Below, in pieces: positions 43,876-53,364 of a DNA stretch of 64,000 nt. Under the pieces are notes generated by a model, which saw only the letters and a list, made by a program, of their open reading frames with translations, was not told the DNA's origin and did not search any database. The position numbers and the translations under genes are program-made. The stretch comes from Actinomycetota bacterium. Lineage in GTDB: Bacteria; Actinomycetota; Actinomycetes; S36-B12; CAIYMF01. Each line of letters begins with the position of its first letter. Positions within the stretch are counted from its first letter, which is position 1. The stretch lies in contig CANGPO010000001.1 of the NCBI GenBank assembly GCA_947455705.1, positions 62,001-126,000 of the forward strand, in the 5' to 3' direction.

Positions 43876-45660
43876 TTACATGCCGTCGCTGGTACCGATG
43901 TTGACGTAGTCGTAGTAGTTACCTACGCCACCGTTCAGGTAGATGTTCGTCAGGCGCGGGTTGCGGTAGAAGAACGTCTTGTCGAGCAGGAACGGCAGGT
44001 AGACAGCTGCGTCCATGACCGCATGGTCAACCGTCTTACCGAGATCGGCAACCTTGGCTGGGTCGGTCTCCTTGGTCAGCGCCTCGAGGGTTGAGTCAAC
44101 GGTGGCATCCTTCAGGCTTGGGTAGTTCGAGTTGCCCTCAGGAAGGATCGCGTTGCTGTTGGCGATTGACTGCCAGAAGCCGTAAGGCGTCGGGAAGTCA
44201 GCACCCCAGCCAGCACCGGCCAGGCCGAGCTGCATCTTGACGATGTTCGACGGCGAACCGATGAACGTCGAGTAGTACGAAGCCGGGTCAGAAGCGACGA
44301 CGCCGTGGACCTTGATGCCGACGCGGCCGAGGTTCTCAGTCACCGAGGCAAGAGCCTTGGGGCCAAGACCAACGTTGCGGTAGGCGTAGTTAAGGTCAAA
44401 GCCGTCTGGCTTGCCACATTCAGCAAGCTTGGCCTTGGCCTTCTCAAGATCTCCAGTGTTGTTCGCGCCATTGGGGTACGGGTCGTAACCCTCTTCATAT
44501 CCAGGGATAAGGGTTGGCACCATGGCGGTTGCGATCTCACCAGCAGTCTCGCCGCCGTTGATACGACGAAGAGCGGACTTGTTGAACGCGTAGAAGACAG
44601 CTTCGCGGCATGCCTTGTTGTCGAGCGGAGCAACCGTCTGGAACACAACGTCATAACGGATGAAGCCGGTCGGCGGGTTGTCAGCGTTGGCCTTCTTGGT
44701 CGGGTCGGCAAGGATTGATGCAGTGGTCTCTGGCATCACACCACCGTCAGCAAGCAGGTCAACAGCACCTGACATGAGGCGCTTGTCCTCATCGGTCGGG
44801 TCAGTGATGACAACGAGTGAGACCTTGTCAACCTTGGGCGAACGCACCTTGTCGGTGGCCTGATCCCAGTTGGGGTTGCGGACCCACTCAGTGCTCTTGC
44901 CAGGCTGGAAGCTGCTGATCATGAACGGACCCGATGCAACAGGCATCTTTCCGTAGTCAGCCTTGGTGTCCTTCGCCTGCGGAACTGGGGCTGCTGTCGG
45001 CAGCGCCATCAGGAAGTCGAAGTCAGCGAATGGCTTGTTCAAGTTGAACACGATCGTGGTGTCGTCGGGCGTCGTCACCGAGGTGAGATCACCTGACGGG
45101 TCAGCGTAAGGACCCTTGTAGGTGTCAGACAGCAGGCTCGTGTAGTAGGACGAAGGTCCACCGTTGATGACGTCTGATGCGAACAGACGCTCAACACCGT
45201 ACTTGATGTCCTTGGTCGTGATTGTCGAGCCATCTGAGTACTTCAGGCCAGGCTGCAAGTGGTAGGTCCACTGCGTCTTGTCTGCGTTCGACTCACCGGG
45301 GCCAGTGGCCATATCCGGCACAACAGCCGTTCCCTCGGTACCTGGAGCCGACTTGAAGGCCATCAGAGTACGGGTGAAGAGGCGCTGGATGTCCCAGCAG
45401 TACGCGTAGTAGGTACGCGCGGGGTCGTACGAGTCGCAGTCAGATGCAGCAGCAAGCTTGAGCGTGCCACCGGTCTTATCCGATGCGTTGACAACAGAAG
45501 TAGCGGCCGCGTTGAAGCCACCTGCCGTACTCGCTGATGCTGATGCTGATGGTGATGCGGACCCGCCGCCTCCACCACCGCTACCGCCACAGGCGGCAAG
45601 AGCCAGCGCAGCCGCCGCACCTAGTGCAGCGAACGCGGTGGCGCGTCGTGTGATCGCCAT
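43876..45660 (-). CDS. oppA: Oligopeptide ABC transporter substrate-binding lipoprotein
   Basis: 594 residues from ATG 45660 (AAGGTGG eight bases upstream; an in-frame GTG exists at 45672). A lipoprotein signal peptide ends in the lipobox LALAACGG, followed by a Gly/Ser/Ala linker and an SBP_bac_5 (peptide/nickel-binding) domain with TWTYHLQPGLKYSDGSTITTKD as its typical block. It captures peptides outside the membrane. The gene lies between the two permease genes, oppC upstream and oppB downstream, with a hairpin on each side. Confidence 0.93.
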   Translation of the reverse strand: MAITRRATAFAALGAAAALALAACGGSGGGGGGSASPSASASASTAGGFNAAATSVVNASDKTGGTLKLAAASDCDSYDPARTYYAYCWDIQRLFTRTLMAFKSAPGTEGTAVVPDMATGPGESNADKTQWTYHLQPGLKYSDGSTITTKDIKYGVERLFASDVINGGPSSYYTSLLSDTYKGPYADPSGDLTSVTTPDDTTIVFNLNKPFADFDFLMALPTAAPVPQAKDTKADYGKMPVASGPFMISSFQPGKSTEWVRNPNWDQATDKVRSPKVDKVSLVVITDPTDEDKRLMSGAVDLLADGGVMPETTASILADPTKKANADNPPTGFIRYDVVFQTVAPLDNKACREAVFYAFNKSALRRINGGETAGEIATAMVPTLIPGYEEGYDPYPNGANNTGDLEKAKAKLAECGKPDGFDLNYAYRNVGLGPKALASVTENLGRVGIKVHGVVASDPASYYSTFIGSPSNIVKMQLGLAGAGWGADFPTPYGFWQSIANSNAILPEGNSNYPSLKDATVDSTLEALTKETDPAKVADLGKTVDHAVMDAAVYLPFLLDKTFFYRNPRLTNIYLNGGVGNYYDYVNIGTSDGM

Positions 45661-45716
45661 GAACAGATCCACCTTCTCCTTGGGATGGTGCCCGAAACCA
45701 TCGGCGACAGTTTCGG

Positions 45717-45740
45717 TTCCCTAACAGCGTTGTCAGGGAA
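45717..45740 (-). other. Small hairpin between oppC and oppA
   Basis: TTCCCT / AGGGAA arms enclose a shorter ACA/TGT pairing and a 4-base loop, in the 147-base gap between oppC and oppA. On the minus strand it is preceded by AATT and not followed by a T run. It may be an internal processing or attenuation site. Confidence 0.45.
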
Positions 45741-45807
45741 ATTAATGGGGCGGTTATCCGCCGTTGTGTGGGTTCAACGTCTCCACGCAGTGCTTTCGTA
45801 CGGTCAT

Positions 45808-46803
45808 TTATAGATCACTCGCCCGGGTATCGGTGGCATCGCGAAGTCCATCGCCAAACAGGTTGAAGGCCAGAACGACGATGAAGATCGCCATACCGGG
45901 CACGAACATGTACCACGGGTCAATGCTCAGACAGCTCAGCGCGTCATTGATCATGCCACCCCAGGTGGGGGTTGGCGGGAGCACGCCGACGCCCAAAAAG
46001 GACAGCCCGGCCTCGGCCAGGATGTTGGTCGGGATGGCCAGCGTTGCCAGTACCAGAACCGTTGGGAGCAGGTTTGGCAGGAGCTCTTTGAAGATGATGC
46101 GCGAGTTCGGCGCGCCGATACTGCGGGCAGCGTCGACGAACTCTTTCTCACGTAGAGACAGCACCTGTCCACGAATTAATCGTCCATAGTAGGGCCACGC
46201 AAAGAAGCCAATGATGAACGTGACGACGATGATTTGCCAGGCGACAGACTCGCGGTACCACGACGTCTGACCAATGATCACCAGCAGTGCGATGGCAAAC
46301 AACAAGACTGGGAATGCAAGCAATACATCCATCGTGCGGCTCAGCAAGGAATCGATCCAGCCACCGCGGAGTCCGGCGATGATTCCCAGGATTACGCCGA
46401 TCGACAAACCAATAACCGTGGCGAGCACACCGACGGCGATCGAGTTGCGTCCGCCATAAAGCGTGCGAGCCAGCAAGTCACGGCCTGTCTGAGGCTCAAC
46501 CCCGAAAGGGTGCTCCCATGAGGCATTCGAATGTGGGCCGGCGGGGAACCCAAGATCGTCGAGAAGTTCGGGATGAGAATCTGCGTAGTTGGTGTACGGA
46601 TCAACCCCGACCAGGTTGCAGATCAGTGGCGCAAAAATGACCAGAAGCAGAACGATAATGATCGTGATGGCCCCAGCCATCGCCCACTTGTCTCTGCGCA
46701 GCCGGGACCAGGCGATTTCACCCAGTGAACGCCCAGCAATGGCAGCGGGGGCCTGGATCTCGTCAACGGCAAAGCGGCGGTCATCATCGAGCGACGCAGT
46801 CAT
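45808..46803 (-). CDS. oppC: Oligopeptide ABC transporter permease (OppC/DppC type)
   Basis: 331 residues from ATG 46803. A cytoplasmic start leads into the OppC-type N-domain (SRLRRDKWAMAGAITIII), an extracytoplasmic loop (HPFGVEPQTGRDLLARTLYG) and five more helices. The EAA loop is EFVDAARSIGAPNSRIIFKE. As the first gene of the run it would be transcribed ahead of the binding protein, which is an unusual order (oppC-A-B-D-F). The 253-base gap to typA must hold the promoter; a TATAGG-like box lies near 46888-46893 on the minus strand. Confidence 0.92.
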   Translation of the reverse strand: MTASLDDDRRFAVDEIQAPAAIAGRSLGEIAWSRLRRDKWAMAGAITIIIVLLLVIFAPLICNLVGVDPYTNYADSHPELLDDLGFPAGPHSNASWEHPFGVEPQTGRDLLARTLYGGRNSIAVGVLATVIGLSIGVILGIIAGLRGGWIDSLLSRTMDVLLAFPVLLFAIALLVIIGQTSWYRESVAWQIIVVTFIIGFFAWPYYGRLIRGQVLSLREKEFVDAARSIGAPNSRIIFKELLPNLLPTVLVLATLAIPTNILAEAGLSFLGVGVLPPTPTWGGMINDALSCLSIDPWYMFVPGMAIFIVVLAFNLFGDGLRDATDTRASDL

Positions 46804-47056
46804 TCGTCCGTCTGCCTTTCCGTCCCCCCGCGGGACTTTGTCCACGCCACTTGTGTGGTCGCCGCATATTCAACCGTAGAAATGTCCTATAGCCCATAGA
46901 TCTGCGCGAAAACCGCGCACACTGCAACCTACGCCATGTCAGCCAATGTGCGAACGGTGGTGGCCCAACGTGACCGTATCGTGACAAAAACTACCTTTAA
47001 TGGGATGAAAAGGACACCAGTCCGACACAGCGTCGTTACTAGCCCTTCGTGGCCGG

Positions 47057-48946
47057 CTAGCCCTTCTTGGCCCGCGACGCGGCCCGGCCTCGCTCAGTTT
47101 GATCAAGAACAACCTTGCGAATGCGAACGGTCGCCGGGGTGACCTCCATACATTCATCCTCGCGACAGAATTCCAGCGCCTGCTCCATAGACATTTGCTT
47201 ATGGGGAATCAACGGCACAAGAACATCACCCGAAGACTGACGCATATTGGTCAGCTTCTTTTCCTTGGTCGGATTCACGTCCATATCGTCCTGACGCGAG
47301 TTTTCACCGATGATCATGCCCTCGTACACCTCGGTACCTGGGCCGACGAACATCGTGCCGCGCTCCTGAAGGTTTGCCAGGGCAAACCCGGTGGTGGGGC
47401 CGCGGCGATCGGCAACCAGTGAGCCGGTTGGGCGGGTGCGAAGCTCACCGTGCCATGGCTCGTATTTGTGGAAGACGTGATGTAGCAGGCCCGTTCCACG
47501 AGTTTCCGTGAGGAACTCAGTACGGAAACCGATCAAGCCGCGGGCAGGGACGACGTATTCCATCCTGACCCAGCCAGTGCCGTGATTGACCATCTGCTCC
47601 ATGCGGCCTTTGCGAAGGGCCATCAACTGGGTAACAACGCCGAGGTAATCCTCGGGGATATCAACAGTCAGATGCTCCATCGGCTCGTGCACCTTGCCGT
47701 CGATCACGCGAGTGACGACCTGAGGCTTACCTACCGTGAGTTCGAAGCCTTCGCGACGCATGATCTCAACGAGAATCGCCAGTTGAAGTTCACCACGGCC
47801 TTGAACCTCCCAGGTATCGGGGCGGTCGGTCGGCTGAAGACGGATGGAGACGTTACCGATGAGTTCAGCGTCCAACCGGTTCTTCACCAGGCGCGCAGTC
47901 AACTTGTTACCGCTTTGCCCAGCCAGTGGCGAGGTGTTGATACCGATGGTCATCGAGATGGACGGCTCGTCAACCGTGATCAGCGGCAGCGGACGCGGAT
48001 CGTCGATATCGGCCAAGGTCTCGCCAAGGGTGATGTCTTCAATGCCGGCGATGGCGACGATCTCACCGGGGCCAGCCGATTCAGCTGGAACACGCTCAAG
48101 TGCTTCTGTAACAAGGAGTTCGACGATCTTGGCACGCGTGATCGTGCCATCAGTGCGACACCATGCCACCTGCTGACCCTTGCGAAGCGTTCCGTTGTGG
48201 ATACGACAAAGAGCCAAACGGCCAAGGTACGGCGATGAGTCGAGGTTTGTGACGTGAGCCTGAAGCGGCATGTCTGGGTCGTAGTGCGGGGCGGGAACCG
48301 TGTCGAGAATCGTCTTGAACAGTGGAACCAGATTCTCAGCATCGGGCATCCCTGCATCTTCAGGGCGGTTGAGCGATGCGCGGCCCGCCTTGGCCGATGC
48401 GTAAACAACAGGGAAGTTGATCTGCTCTTCATCGGCGTCGAGATCGAAGAAGAGTTCATACGTTTCATCGACAACTTCCGCGATTCGCGCGTCAGAACGA
48501 TCAACCTTGTTGACCACCAAGATGACGGGGAGGCGCTTCTGGAGTGCCTTGCGCAGCACGAACCGGGTCTGAGGCAGTGGACCTTCGGATGCATCCACCA
48601 GGAGCAGCACAGCGTCGACCATCTCAAGACCGCGCTCAACCTCACCACCGAAGTCTGCGTGGCCGGGAGTGTCGATGATGTTGATCAACACGCCACCCTC
48701 AGGGGCACCTTCGCCGTGGTAGCGAACGGTGGTGTTCTTGGCGAGGATCGTGATGCCCTTCTCGCGCTCAAGATCCATGGAGTCCATAACGCGGTCCTTG
48801 ACCGAGCCTTCATCGGCTTGGTGGGCGGTGAAGGCGCCGGACTGCCACAGCATGGCATCAACGAGCGTGGTCTTGCCGTGGTCAACGTGGGCGATGATCG
48901 CAATGTTGCGCACGTCTGAGCGGACGGCCTGGCCTTGGGATGACAT
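47057..48946 (-). CDS. typA: TypA/BipA translational GTPase
   Basis: 629 residues of the BipA family. G1 is [10 protein letters not shown]2 [11 protein letters not shown]3 [11 protein letters not shown]4 NKVDRSD. EF-G-like domains III and V follow, and the BipA-specific C-terminal domain ([57 protein letters not shown]) is complete. It binds the ribosome and helps assembly and stress adaptation. The conserved neighbourhood with an oligopeptide transporter is seen in other actinobacteria. Its stop lies in a short CTAGCC / GGCTAG repeat. Confidence 0.96.
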   Translation of the reverse strand: MSSQGQAVRSDVRNIAIIAHVDHGKTTLVDAMLWQSGAFTAHQADEGSVKDRVMDSMDLEREKGITILAKNTTVRYHGEGAPEGGVLINIIDTPGHADFGGEVERGLEMVDAVLLLVDASEGPLPQTRFVLRKALQKRLPVILVVNKVDRSDARIAEVVDETYELFFDLDADEEQINFPVVYASAKAGRASLNRPEDAGMPDAENLVPLFKTILDTVPAPHYDPDMPLQAHVTNLDSSPYLGRLALCRIHNGTLRKGQQVAWCRTDGTITRAKIVELLVTEALERVPAESAGPGEIVAIAGIEDITLGETLADIDDPRPLPLITVDEPSISMTIGINTSPLAGQSGNKLTARLVKNRLDAELIGNVSIRLQPTDRPDTWEVQGRGELQLAILVEIMRREGFELTVGKPQVVTRVIDGKVHEPMEHLTVDIPEDYLGVVTQLMALRKGRMEQMVNHGTGWVRMEYVVPARGLIGFRTEFLTETRGTGLLHHVFHKYEPWHGELRTRPTGSLVADRRGPTTGFALANLQERGTMFVGPGTEVYEGMIIGENSRQDDMDVNPTKEKKLTNMRQSSGDVLVPLIPHKQMSMEQALEFCREDECMEVTPATVRIRKVVLDQTERGRAASRAKKG

Positions 48947-49056
48947 GGTGAACCTCGAGTTAGAGAACGGGGAGGCCTCCAGTCTAGGGGGGTTTTGGGT
49001 TCACTCTGACCACAGCGCCCGCACGGCACTCCGAGGCGGCTCGCGGCACGACAGGA

Positions 49057-49518
49057 CTACCTGGCCGGCCCTGACGTGAGGCGGGACCCTAGAGCCTGAA
49101 TGGGAGCACTATCTGCCGGCAGCCACGAAACGGACATCAGGTGATCTGATCCCAACCAACGCACCTCATCGTGGGCCGGCCCCGGGCTTGGATCCCCGTG
49201 AACGAGATCGACAAGGTAGACCCGTAAGACAGTGGATTGGGACAGTGGCCAATCACCGCCGACGGCATCTTCGAGCTCGCTCGGCGCCATCAGTCGTCCT
49301 ACCACCTCAACATCGATGGCAAGTTCTTCTCGAAGCTCACGACGGATCGCGTCGATGGGTAACTCCCCCACCTCAACCTTGCCGCCGGGCAATTCCCACT
49401 TACCCGCCAGCTCAACCGGTGACGAGCGTCGGGCAGCCAACAGCAGTCCATCGCGAATCAGCGCACCGGCGACGACGATACGTCGCCCGGTCGATGTCAG
49501 GTGCGCATCGTTGCTCAT
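49057..49518 (-). CDS. Nudix hydrolase, MutT-like
   Basis: 153 residues from ATG 49518. The Nudix box GKVEVGELPIDAIRRELREE with LAIDV fits GX5EX7REUXEEXGU apart from Ala for the last Gly, and the surrounding fold (VVAGALIRDGLLLAARRS, ELAGKWELPGG) matches MutT-type 8-oxo-dGTP diphosphatases or CTP pyrophosphohydrolases. Another ATG at 49545 exists but has no ribosome-binding site. The gene lies upstream of typA on the same strand with a 110-base gap. Confidence 0.9.
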   Translation of the reverse strand: MSNDAHLTSTGRRIVVAGALIRDGLLLAARRSSPVELAGKWELPGGKVEVGELPIDAIRRELREELAIDVEVVGRLMAPSELEDAVGGDWPLSQSTVLRVYLVDLVHGDPSPGPAHDEVRWLGSDHLMSVSWLPADSAPIQALGSRLTSGPAR

Positions 49519-49541
49519 GCCAACAGCCTTGCAGATACCTC

Positions 49542-49568
49542 CCATCCCGCGTCACGACACCCTCGAAA
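49542..49568 (+). promoter_or_regulatory. Possible SigK-like promoter of the fibronectin/OmpA gene
   Basis: CCATCC at 49542-49547 and CGAAA at 49564-49568 resemble the -35 (CCATCC) and -10 (CCGAAT) elements reported for SigK in mycobacteria, as recalled. The GAA is 17 bases from the -35 block, one base less than in the two SigK-type elements at 57.9 kb. If real, the leader would be about 200 bases, matching the folded region that follows. Confidence 0.3.
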
Positions 49569-49577
49569 TCCCTTGCC

Positions 49578-49776
49578 CCCCATATGAATGAGGACCCCCC
49601 CTCACATGGGGTAGACGTTGCGCCAAACGAGTCAAACTCGCTCTAGATCGGCTCAAGTTGCGATCTCAAACCGGTTCTCGGCTTTCCTCGACGTGCCGTC
49701 ATGACGGACTCTCGGTGCAGGGAGTGCTGGCAATCGGTAAGGGGCGAGGGGCCCGAGCCAGCGCTAGGGAGGCACC
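49578..49776 (+). promoter_or_regulatory. Highly structured 5' leader of the fibronectin/OmpA gene
   Basis: Several stems lie in series. CCCCAT/ATGGGG with inner TGAGG/CCTCA (49578-49611); CGAGT-caa-ACTCG (49628-49640); AGATCG/CGATCT (49645-49666); the 12-base palindrome CCGTCATGACGG (49696-49707). Just before the gene a three-tier nested stem has GGTGC (49714) with GCACC (49772), GCTGGC (49726) with GCCAGC (49757) and TCGG (49734) with CCGA (49753). The GGGAGG ribosome-binding site (49767-49772) sits in the outer loop and stem edge, so the fold could mask it. AGGGAG occurs on both sides (49719 and 49766). No known riboswitch class was recognised. Confidence 0.55.
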
Positions 49777-49779
49777 ACA

Positions 49780-52700
49780 ATGTTTTCTTCTGTTCTCGAT
49801 TCACGAGGTCTCAAGTCGCGACGAGCTCTAAGCCGCACGTTGGCAAGCTCGATAACCGCACTTGCTCTGATCGCCACGGCCGTCGGGGCTTCCGCACCAG
49901 CGTCGGCGGCGAACAACGATGGCAGTATCACCATCGTTCCGTCAGCCACGGTTGTGCCCCCACTGTCCGGACTCGTCATGAACGTCACGGTCATCTGCCC
50001 CACGTTTAGCGGTGGCACTGGACTGACTCTCGACGTGACCGATGCATCGGGCGCCGGGACCATCGGGCTCACCGAGGCCGATGGCTTCTCCAGCGATAAC
50101 CGGACGTGGACCTGGGCAGTAGACGTGACAGCACCAGAAACTTTGGGCGCCGAAACCTACACCGCCTCGGTAAACGGGCGGGCCTGTGTGCTGAGCGGTA
50201 AGAGCGCGTCGGCCACGATCACCGTTGCCAATGTCTCAGTACCCGATGCCCCAACGGTTACCGCCGTTACACCTGGAGACGGATCAGCGCGCGTGTCGTT
50301 CACCGCACCTGCCAACACTGGTGGGCTTGCGATCACTGACTATCAATACAGCCTCGACGGAGCCACCTTCACCTCTGCCGGATTGACCTCCCCCTTCACG
50401 ATCACCGGCCTACCCAACGACATCGCCCAGAGCGTCGTCCTCATCGCACGCAATGACGCTGGCGACAGTGCACCATCGGTCGGGTTCCCGTTTACCCCCG
50501 TCGGGCCGCCTTACGCGCCAACCAACGTGGTCATCACGCCACAAAGTGGCGCACTCGACGTTGCGTTTACGTCGCCCGCAGACCCCGCGAACCTGATCAC
50601 CTCCTACGAATACTCGCTCAACAGCGGGGCGTGGGTGTCGTGGAACAGCACCGCTCTTTCACAAACCATCAGCGGCTTGACTAACGGCACCTCGTACACA
50701 GTGTCAGTGCGCGCTCGCAATTCACGGGGGGCAGGCACTGCGACCAGCCCTGTCACGGGCATTCCCGCCGGGTTGCCAGATGCGCCTACGAATGTCGTCG
50801 TCACCCCGATGGGAACGACATCACCACTCGATACGCAGCTTTCGGTTTCATTCACCGCGGCAGTCAACAACGGCTCCGCGATCACGAACTACTGGTACTC
50901 ACTCGACGGCACGAACTACGTTTCAGCTAACTCCACATCAACCACGATTGTCATCACCGGACTCACCGCAGGACAGCCGTACGCTGTTTGGGTCAAGAGC
51001 GAGAATCTCGTCGGCTTAAGTGATGCTTCCGTCCCCAGTTACGGAATTCCGGCAAGCACCGTCCCGAGCGCGCCACTGTCGCTGAGTACAGCACCGAGTG
51101 ACTCGTCCATCGTTGTGTCGTTCACCGCCACCAGCGTCCCCGACGCAGACGCAGCTCAGTACTCCATTGACGGCGGGACTGCGGTTGACGCCACAATGTG
51201 GTTGCTCGATGCTCAAACCGGAACCGGCGGCGTCCTGATCGACGCCCTCACCAACGGAACGTCGTACTCGATTCGCGTGCGGCTGCACAATTCAGTTGGT
51301 TGGGGATCCTGGTCGTCGGCTGTGATTGGCATTCCAAGCACAGTCCCCGATGCTCCGTCTATCTCCCTGACGCCAGGTAATCAGAGCCTGACGATCAACG
51401 TGACCCTCGGCTCTGATGGCGGTAATGCCATCACGTCGTACAAGTACTCCACCGACGGCGGTAAAACGTTCACCACGACAGGAAACTCCACCACGCCCAT
51501 CACGATCTCGGGTCTGACGAACGGCCAGGCATACGACGTCGTTCTGATCGCCACCAACGGCAATGGAGACGGTGGCGCATCCCTACCCGTTAGCGGGATT
51601 CCGAGCGGTAAGCCTGGATTGCCCACGGTATCGAGCATCGGCCACGGTGACCGCCAGTTGACCATCAACGGCACCGGTGCAGCAGCAAACGGCTCGGCCA
51701 TCATCCGCTACGAATACACGTTCAACGGTGGAACCACTGTGGTGAACGCTGGCACCGCCGTACTGCCTTTCACGATCACCGGCCTGACCAACGGCATCAG
51801 CTACGCCGTCCAAATCCGCGCCGTCAATGGTGACGGTGCGGGAAGTTGGACCAGCGTCATCAACGCCACCCCAAGCACAACCCCCACGGTGATCACCACC
51901 GCGATCACACATGGGGATAGCAGCATCACCATCGATGGAACCATCTCCGATGGCGGATCGACGATCACGGGTTACCAGTACGAACTCGACGGTGGCTCCG
52001 CAATCGATTTCGCATCGCTTCCGTTCACCATCACCGGCTTGAACAATGGTCAGCCGTATTCGGTACGAATGCGCGCGCTTAACTCTGCCGACGGCGCCGG
52101 AGCATGGAGTTCGGCCGTCGTAACCAGCCCAGGGACAACGCCCAATCCGCCGACAAACTTGGCTATGTCGTCAGGTAACCGTTCGCTGACGGTTTACTTC
52201 GACGCACCACTGGCAAACGGAACCGATATCACCGACTACGAGTACTCCACAGACAACGGCGTGACCTTCGTGTCCGGAGGCACCGCAGTCTCACCGGTCA
52301 TCATCACAACTGTGAGCACCGCGGGACATGCTGCACTTGGTGTTGGGCAGTCCTACGACGTGGTGTTGCGTGCAGTAAACAGCGCCGGTGCTGGCCAGTC
52401 GTCGAACTCAATACTTGGGATCACCAATGACGTCCCCGGCGCTCCCAGTGGAGTTGTGGCTACACCTGGCAATGCAACGATCAGCGTGGCCTTCACCGCA
52501 CCAAGCGATGGAGGAAGTGCGATTACCCGTTACGAGTACAGCATTAACGGCGGAACGACAGCCCTAAGCACCGGATCAACCACGTCACCGTTCATCATCG
52601 CATCGCTCACGAATGGAACCAGTTACACCGTGAAGGTTCGTGCAGTGAACGCCAACGGTGCGGGTCCTTGGGCAACCGCGTCGGCCGTCACACCGAAGGC

Positions 52701-53241
52701 ACCGACAGTCCTTACAACCTGGAATACCAAGGCGGCCGCACGGTCGTACGTCACCGTCGTCAGTGCAGCGGGCACTCACTCCGTGGCTGTGAAGACCACG
52801 ACCCCGAAGGCCTGTGTCGTCAAGGGCTACACCGTTTACTTCTTGATGTCAGGAACCTGCACGGTCACTGTGACCCAAGACGGCCAGGTCTTACGCACGC
52901 TTAACTCGAGCGTCGCTAAGGCCAACGTGCTGATCTCACCAGCCAAAGCTCAACGCATCACATCGATCAATATGACGACCAAGGGCACGACGCTTGATGC
53001 GGGCACCAAGAAGGCCCTCGACAAGCTAGTAGCAAACCTGCGCAAGTCGGCAATCGTCATTGTTTACGGATGCGCAGCAAAGAACTCATCAACAGCGGTA
53101 ACCGCGGCCAATCGTGCTACGGCCGTTGCCTCGTATCTCAAGTCCAAGGGAGTTTCTGTTGCCTCGTTCGCAGGCTACGGCTCGACGATCGCCGCGTCGG
53201 GTAAGGCTCTCAAGGATCGCGTGGACCTCGGCACCGCCTAA
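49780..53241 (+). CDS. Secreted protein with nine fibronectin-III repeats and OmpA-like C-terminus
   Basis: 1153 residues. A signal peptide ends near residue 44 (IATAVGASAPASAA). An Ig-like N-domain follows to about 150, then nine fibronectin type III repeats (about 153-970), each with a TITGLTNG-like turn and a YxVxVRAxNxxG strand. A Cys-bearing stalk (about 975-1050) leads to an OmpA-like peptidoglycan-binding domain (KKALDKLVANLRKSAIVIV, then AANRATAVASYLKSKGV). The layout suggests a wall-bound, outward-reaching adhesin or matrix-binding protein held on peptidoglycan by the OmpA domain. Repeats differ strongly from each other, so it is an old expansion. GGGAGG precedes the ATG. Confidence 0.88.
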   Translation: MFSSVLDSRGLKSRRALSRTLASSITALALIATAVGASAPASAANNDGSITIVPSATVVPPLSGLVMNVTVICPTFSGGTGLTLDVTDASGAGTIGLTEADGFSSDNRTWTWAVDVTAPETLGAETYTASVNGRACVLSGKSASATITVANVSVPDAPTVTAVTPGDGSARVSFTAPANTGGLAITDYQYSLDGATFTSAGLTSPFTITGLPNDIAQSVVLIARNDAGDSAPSVGFPFTPVGPPYAPTNVVITPQSGALDVAFTSPADPANLITSYEYSLNSGAWVSWNSTALSQTISGLTNGTSYTVSVRARNSRGAGTATSPVTGIPAGLPDAPTNVVVTPMGTTSPLDTQLSVSFTAAVNNGSAITNYWYSLDGTNYVSANSTSTTIVITGLTAGQPYAVWVKSENLVGLSDASVPSYGIPASTVPSAPLSLSTAPSDSSIVVSFTATSVPDADAAQYSIDGGTAVDATMWLLDAQTGTGGVLIDALTNGTSYSIRVRLHNSVGWGSWSSAVIGIPSTVPDAPSISLTPGNQSLTINVTLGSDGGNAITSYKYSTDGGKTFTTTGNSTTPITISGLTNGQAYDVVLIATNGNGDGGASLPVSGIPSGKPGLPTVSSIGHGDRQLTINGTGAAANGSAIIRYEYTFNGGTTVVNAGTAVLPFTITGLTNGISYAVQIRAVNGDGAGSWTSVINATPSTTPTVITTAITHGDSSITIDGTISDGGSTITGYQYELDGGSAIDFASLPFTITGLNNGQPYSVRMRALNSADGAGAWSSAVVTSPGTTPNPPTNLAMSSGNRSLTVYFDAPLANGTDITDYEYSTDNGVTFVSGGTAVSPVIITTVSTAGHAALGVGQSYDVVLRAVNSAGAGQSSNSILGITNDVPGAPSGVVATPGNATISVAFTAPSDGGSAITRYEYSINGGTTALSTGSTTSPFIIASLTNGTSYTVKVRAVNANGAGPWATASAVTPKAPTVLTTWNTKAAARSYVTVVSAAGTHSVAVKTTTPKACVVKGYTVYFLMSGTCTVTVTQDGQVLRTLNSSVAKANVLISPAKAQRITSINMTTKGTTLDAGTKKALDKLVANLRKSAIVIVYGCAAKNSSTAVTAANRATAVASYLKSKGVSVASFAGYGSTIAASGKALKDRVDLGTA

Positions 53242-53264
53242 CCCCTCCCCTGGCAGGTGCCGAG

Positions 53265-53302
53265 CAATGGGCTCGCAGGATTTCTATCCTGCGAGCCCAT
53301 TG
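53265..53302 (+). terminator. Strong terminator after the fibronectin/OmpA gene
   Basis: A perfect 17-bp inverted repeat (CAATGGGCTCGCAGGAT and its complement) with a 4-base loop, 24 bases after the stop and followed by TGTTGTTG. It is the strongest hairpin in the window. Confidence 0.9.
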
Positions 53303-53364
53303 TGTTGTTGAGAACAGATCCTCGAAGCGCCCTGAATTCCGACTAGACATGAGAGGCTGCAGAC

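Noticed and set aside
47036..47075. CTAGCC/GGCTAG repeat at the typA stop as a terminator
   Set aside because: The stem is only six bases and overlaps the stop codon; too weak to call.
47582..48238. 218-codon frame on the plus strand inside typA
   Set aside because: It is antisense to the fully conserved GTPase and shows no domain; it exists because GC-rich coding DNA leaves the opposite strand open.
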